Source: Lachnoclostridium sp. UBA7482 (GTDB taxonomy: Bacteria > Bacillota > Clostridia > Lachnospirales > Lachnospiraceae). Taken from it: DNA of 7,769 nt. The DNA lies in the NCBI GenBank assembly GCA_002479645.1, contig DLOO01000060.1:22194-29962 (forward strand). Direction: 5' to 3'. The stretch's first letter is position 1. Every line of letters begins with the position of its first letter. Made by a program: the position numbers and the translations under genes. The notes beneath the pieces are model-generated. The model did no database searches. It was given only the letters and a program-made list of their open reading frames with translations, and had not been told where the DNA came from. Below are positions 5,366-7,769 of this stretch, piece after piece.

Positions 5366-7327
5366 TTATTCAGCATCAGCCTCAGTCTCAGCCTCAACCT
5401 CTTCAACAGGCGCCGGGGCAAGTGCCTTCATGCTCAAGCTAATCTTCTTCTCTTCGGGCTTGAAGTCAACAATCTTTGCCTCGATTTCCTGACCGATACT
5501 AAGAACGTCAGCCGGCTTCTCAACTCTCTTGTGAGAAATCTGAGAAACATGAAGAAGTGCATCGACACCGCTTGCCAACTCAACGAACGCACCGAAGGTG
5601 GTCATTCTTGCAACGGTACCGGTTACAATGGTGCCGATTGCATAACGATCTTCCGCATTTGCCCACGGATTCTGATCTGCAAACTTCATGCTGAGCGCAA
5701 TCTTTTCGCCCTTGATGTCCTTGATAAATACTTTCACGGTATCACCGGTCTTGAAAACCTTCTTCGGGTTCTCAATGCGGCCCCAGCTCATCTCAGAGAT
5801 GTGCAGGAGACCGTCAACACCGCCGATGTCAACAAATACGCCGAAATCGGTAATGTTCTTAACTACGCCGTCGATGACATCGCCCACCTGAATCCTACCA
5901 AGAACCTCTTCCATCTTAGCCTTCTTCTGAGCAACCAAAAGCTGCTTGCGGTCACCGATGATTCTCTTCTTTCTGGACTTAACATCGTACTCAACCAAAA
6001 GGAACTCAATCTCCTGATCCTTGTACTTGGAAAGATCGCGCTCGAAGGTATCGGATACCATGCTTGCAGGGATGAAGATGCGGGTCTCGTCAACAACAAC
6101 GATCAGTCCCTTCTCCTCTACGCTTGCAACAGGCGCCTTCAAAACGGTCTTGTTGTCAAATGCATCCTGAAGCTGCTGGCTTACTCTCTCGCCCATCAGC
6201 TTCTTGCAGCTGAGAAGAACCTGACCTTCTCCATCGTTCACCTTAAGAACCTTAGCCTCAAGGGTGCTGCCTTCCTTTACCAACTCGCGAAGGTCTGCAT
6301 TGGGTCTGTTTGTATATTCGCTGCGGGTGATAACACCATCAGCTTTGTAACCGATGTTCAATACAATTTCATCTTCTTTCACGCGAATAACTGTACCGCT
6401 TACGACCTCTCCGTTGTGTATTGTCTTCAAAGACTCTTCCAATAACTGTTCAAAATTCATGTCTTCCATGTTTTTCTGAACCTCCTCAATAATATTTCTT
6501 GGGGTGGAAGCCCCGGCTGTAATACCTACGCTACGAAAAGATTGGAAATCCCTCAGTTCTAAATTATCCGCTGCCTGCACATAGAAAGTATGCCCGCAAA
6601 ACTGCTTCGACAACTCATATAACTTCCTAGTGTTTGAGCTGTTCAGCCCCCCGATGACAACCATTGCGTCACAACTGTGAGCCAGCTCCTGTGCCTCTGC
6701 CTGTCTTTCCTCCGTGGCATTGCAGATAGTATTTACCACACTATCAGAACTATAATATCGCATCTTGGAAAGAATTTCAACTAATTCCTTAAATTTCGTG
6801 TAATTATATGTCGTTTGTGCCACAATGCAGGGAGCTTCGTCATTTTTTTCGGCTATTTCGGAGGCCTCCTCGTAAGTATCGATTACCGCAGCGCCATGTT
6901 TACACCAGCCGACGATTCCTTGCACCTCCGGATGCTTCGCATCACCGCAGATAATGATACGTTTCCCCGCCTCGCTCTCCTGACTTACAATCCTGTGAAT
7001 CTTCTTCACAAAGGGACAGGTTGCATCTACAATCGTAACGGCTCCGTTCGTTTCCTCCGACCGCGCCATCATCCGATCGTGGACGTCCCTTGCCACTCCG
7101 TGTGATCGGATAACAACCGTACCTCTGTCGAGCGCCAGCACATCCTCCAACGTGTTCAGCACACGCACGCCGCGCCCCGCAAGCTTATTCACAACATCCT
7201 CGTTATGAATAATCGGTCCATAGGTATATACCGTTTTATCCGCATCCTCCGAAAGCTTGGATACCGTTGTAACCGCGCGTTCCACGCCAAAGCAGAACCC
7301 GGCGGTTTTTGCTACCTTTACATTCAT
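5366..7327 (-). CDS. ispH-rpsA: Fused 4-hydroxy-3-methylbut-2-enyl diphosphate reductase (IspH) - S1 RNA-binding protein (RpsA-like)
   Basis: Residues 1 to about 286 are IspH, the [4Fe-4S] enzyme of the last MEP-pathway step, reducing HMBPP to IPP and DMAPP. The three cluster cysteines are seen at Cys12 (AGFCFGVERAV), Cys104 (DATCPFVKK) and Cys202 (NTICNATEERQ). Substrate and proton-relay motifs are His41-Asn42, RSHGV (His76), KHPEV (His132, Glu134), QTT (171-173), NSSNT (229-233) and GASTP (272-276). Residues from about 287 hold four S1 (OB-fold) RNA-binding domains, at roughly 306-376, 392-460, 479-548 and 564-634, the last two with classic TDFGVFVDIGGVDGLLHISE-type cores. An acidic Glu/Ala tail follows (637-653). 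Four domains, rather than the six of E. coli S1, is usual for Gram-positive S1-like proteins; a role in mRNA binding on the ribosome is inferred. The start ATG 7327 matches the family N-terminus (MNVKVAKTAGFCFG), has GAGG 7 nt upstream and overlaps the cmk stop as ATGA. Such fusions are known in Clostridia. An internal ribosome site at the junction suggests a second, S1-only product. Confidence 0.97.
   Translation of the reverse strand: MNVKVAKTAGFCFGVERAVTTVSKLSEDADKTVYTYGPIIHNEDVVNKLAGRGVRVLNTLEDVLALDRGTVVIRSHGVARDVHDRMMARSEETNGAVTIVDATCPFVKKIHRIVSQESEAGKRIIICGDAKHPEVQGIVGWCKHGAAVIDTYEEASEIAEKNDEAPCIVAQTTYNYTKFKELVEILSKMRYYSSDSVVNTICNATEERQAEAQELAHSCDAMVVIGGLNSSNTRKLYELSKQFCGHTFYVQAADNLELRDFQSFRSVGITAGASTPRNIIEEVQKNMEDMNFEQLLEESLKTIHNGEVVSGTVIRVKEDEIVLNIGYKADGVITRSEYTNRPNADLRELVKEGSTLEAKVLKVNDGEGQVLLSCKKLMGERVSQQLQDAFDNKTVLKAPVASVEEKGLIVVVDETRIFIPASMVSDTFERDLSKYKDQEIEFLLVEYDVKSRKKRIIGDRKQLLVAQKKAKMEEVLGRIQVGDVIDGVVKNITDFGVFVDIGGVDGLLHISEMSWGRIENPKKVFKTGDTVKVFIKDIKGEKIALSMKFADQNPWANAEDRYAIGTIVTGTVARMTTFGAFVELASGVDALLHVSQISHKRVEKPADVLSIGQEIEAKIVDFKPEEKKISLSMKALAPAPVEEVEAETEADAE
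5371..5400 (-). repeat. Degenerate tandem hexamer encoding the acidic S1 tail
   Basis: Five adjacent 6-nt units on the plus strand read CAGCAT, CAGCCT, CAGTCT, CAGCCT, CAACCT. On the coding strand they encode alternating Glu/Asp with Ala/Thr/Val at the extreme C-terminus of the IspH-S1 fusion. Unit number could vary between strains by slippage; the low-complexity tail would tolerate it. Confidence 0.5.
6481..6487 (-). promoter_or_regulatory. Possible internal ribosome binding site for an S1-only product
   Basis: GAGGAGG lies 11 nt before ATG 6469 (Met287) and 20 nt before ATG 6460 (Met290), exactly where the IspH domain ends and the first S1 domain is about to begin. A product from Met287 would be 367 residues with all four S1 domains, about the size of stand-alone Gram-positive S1-like proteins. 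The same bases encode Glu-Glu-Val, a natural end to an IspH domain, so chance is possible. The 11-nt spacer is slightly long but workable. Confidence 0.4.
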
Positions 7328-7769
7328 TGACAATCCTCGAAATAACGCAGAATGGTATTGACAACTTCCTCGATTTCCATATCCGAGGAATCCAGGAAAA
7401 TTGCATCGTCCGCTACGCACAAGGGTGCAAATTCACGGTTCCTGTCGCGTTCATCACGCTCAATAATGCGCTTTTCCACCTGTGCAAAATCCACCTCGAC
7501 TCCCTTAGCGGCATACTCCGCACATCGTCTTCTGGCACGCTCCGCACAGCTGGCAGTAAGATAAATTTTACACGGAGCATCAGGGAGCACATAAGATCCA
7601 ATGTCGCGTCCGTCCATAACAACGTCCTGTACTTCCGCAAGCTTCCGCTGCAAATCCACCATTTTCAGACGAACCATCGGAATCTCTGCAACCGCGCTTG
7701 CCTTGTTGCCAACCTCTTCCGTACGAATCAGTCCGCTGACATTTTCTCCGTTCAGAAATACCTGCTGCC
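7324..7769 (-). CDS. cmk: Cytidylate kinase, C-terminal 147 residues (5' end outside window)
   Basis: CMP kinase phosphorylates CMP and dCMP with ATP in the cytoplasm, supplying pyrimidine nucleotides for RNA, DNA and CDP-lipid synthesis. The frame is open from the right edge to TGA at 7324-7326. Family features in order: GLIRTEEVGNKASAVAEIP (the NMP-binding region), VVMDGRDIGSYVLPDA containing the hallmark DGRDIG, YLTASCAERARRRCAEY, the lid-region arginines in RDERDRNRE, and the end APLCVADDAIFLDSSDM. Family members are about 215-230 residues, so some 75 residues with the P-loop lie beyond the right edge. An internal ATG at 7677 is not the true start, because conserved sequence continues upstream of it. 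The stop codon overlaps the ispH-rpsA start by 4 nt (ATGA), which indicates translational coupling; cmk next to ispH/rpsA is a familiar arrangement in Firmicutes. Confidence 0.96.
   Translation of the reverse strand, partial: QQVFLNGENVSGLIRTEEVGNKASAVAEIPMVRLKMVDLQRKLAEVQDVVMDGRDIGSYVLPDAPCKIYLTASCAERARRRCAEYAAKGVEVDFAQVEKRIIERDERDRNREFAPLCVADDAIFLDSSDMEIEEVVNTILRYFEDCQ

Noticed and set aside
4278..5492. A 404-codon plus-strand reading frame opposite plsX and the rpsA end
   Set aside because: It is antisense to the well-conserved plsX, spans the intergenic terminator, has no recognisable domain and has a skewed Arg/Asn/Lys/Cys composition typical of a shadow frame.
5531..6445. A 304-codon plus-strand reading frame opposite the S1 domains
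   Set aside because: It lies entirely antisense to strongly conserved S1 repeats; no motif supports it, and its openness follows from biased codon use on the coding strand.
7328..7420. A 31-codon N-terminal extension of IspH from an ATG at 7420
   Set aside because: It runs inside cmk in another frame, has no family similarity, and the downstream ATG at 7327 has a GAGG site, the ATGA overlap and the conserved IspH N-terminus.
1..7769. Mobile elements, CRISPR arrays, tRNA or rRNA genes, riboswitches
   Set aside because: No spaced direct repeats, transposase-like frames, cloverleaf-like stretches or long structured leaders were seen; nearly all bases belong to conserved genes.

Overview
The window is a compact block of housekeeping genes, all read from the minus strand, so transcription runs from high to low coordinates. 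In that order it holds: the 3' part of cmk (CMP kinase), a fused ispH-rpsA gene, a factor-independent terminator, plsX, acpP, rnc, and the first ~1063 codons of smc, which runs off the left edge. The ispH-rpsA fusion, the four-domain S1 half, the plsX-acpP-rnc-smc order, strong GGAGG-type ribosome sites and a base composition near 50% G+C point to a Gram-positive Clostridia bacterium, most likely of a Lachnospiraceae type. That placement is an inference from gene order and protein style, not a database result.

There appear to be two transcription groups. The first is cmk -> ispH-rpsA: the genes overlap by 4 nt (ATGA), and the group ends at a 14-bp perfect stem plus U-run at about 5291-5332. 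It serves nucleotide metabolism, the last step of the MEP isoprenoid pathway, and an S1-domain ribosomal/RNA-binding protein. The second is plsX -> acpP -> rnc -> smc: phosphatidic-acid precursor synthesis, acyl carrier protein, double-strand RNA processing and chromosome organisation. There is a 75-nt gap with a hairpin between plsX and acpP, an 11-nt overlap between acpP and rnc, and a 3-nt gap between rnc and smc. Almost every base is coding; the only non-coding stretches are 4155-4229 and 5271-5365, so no gene-free stretch reaches 300 bases.

I saw no mobile element, CRISPR array, tRNA/rRNA gene, frameshift or broken gene, and nothing that amounts to an undescribed system. The points most worth a second look are regulatory. 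A Shine-Dalgarno-like site lies exactly at the IspH/S1 junction, with a sharp change in lysine codon use across it, suggesting S1 may also be made separately. The terminator ends only 5 nt before the plsX ribosome site, leaving no room for a normal promoter. A hairpin and a 20-codon micro-ORF sit just before acpP.
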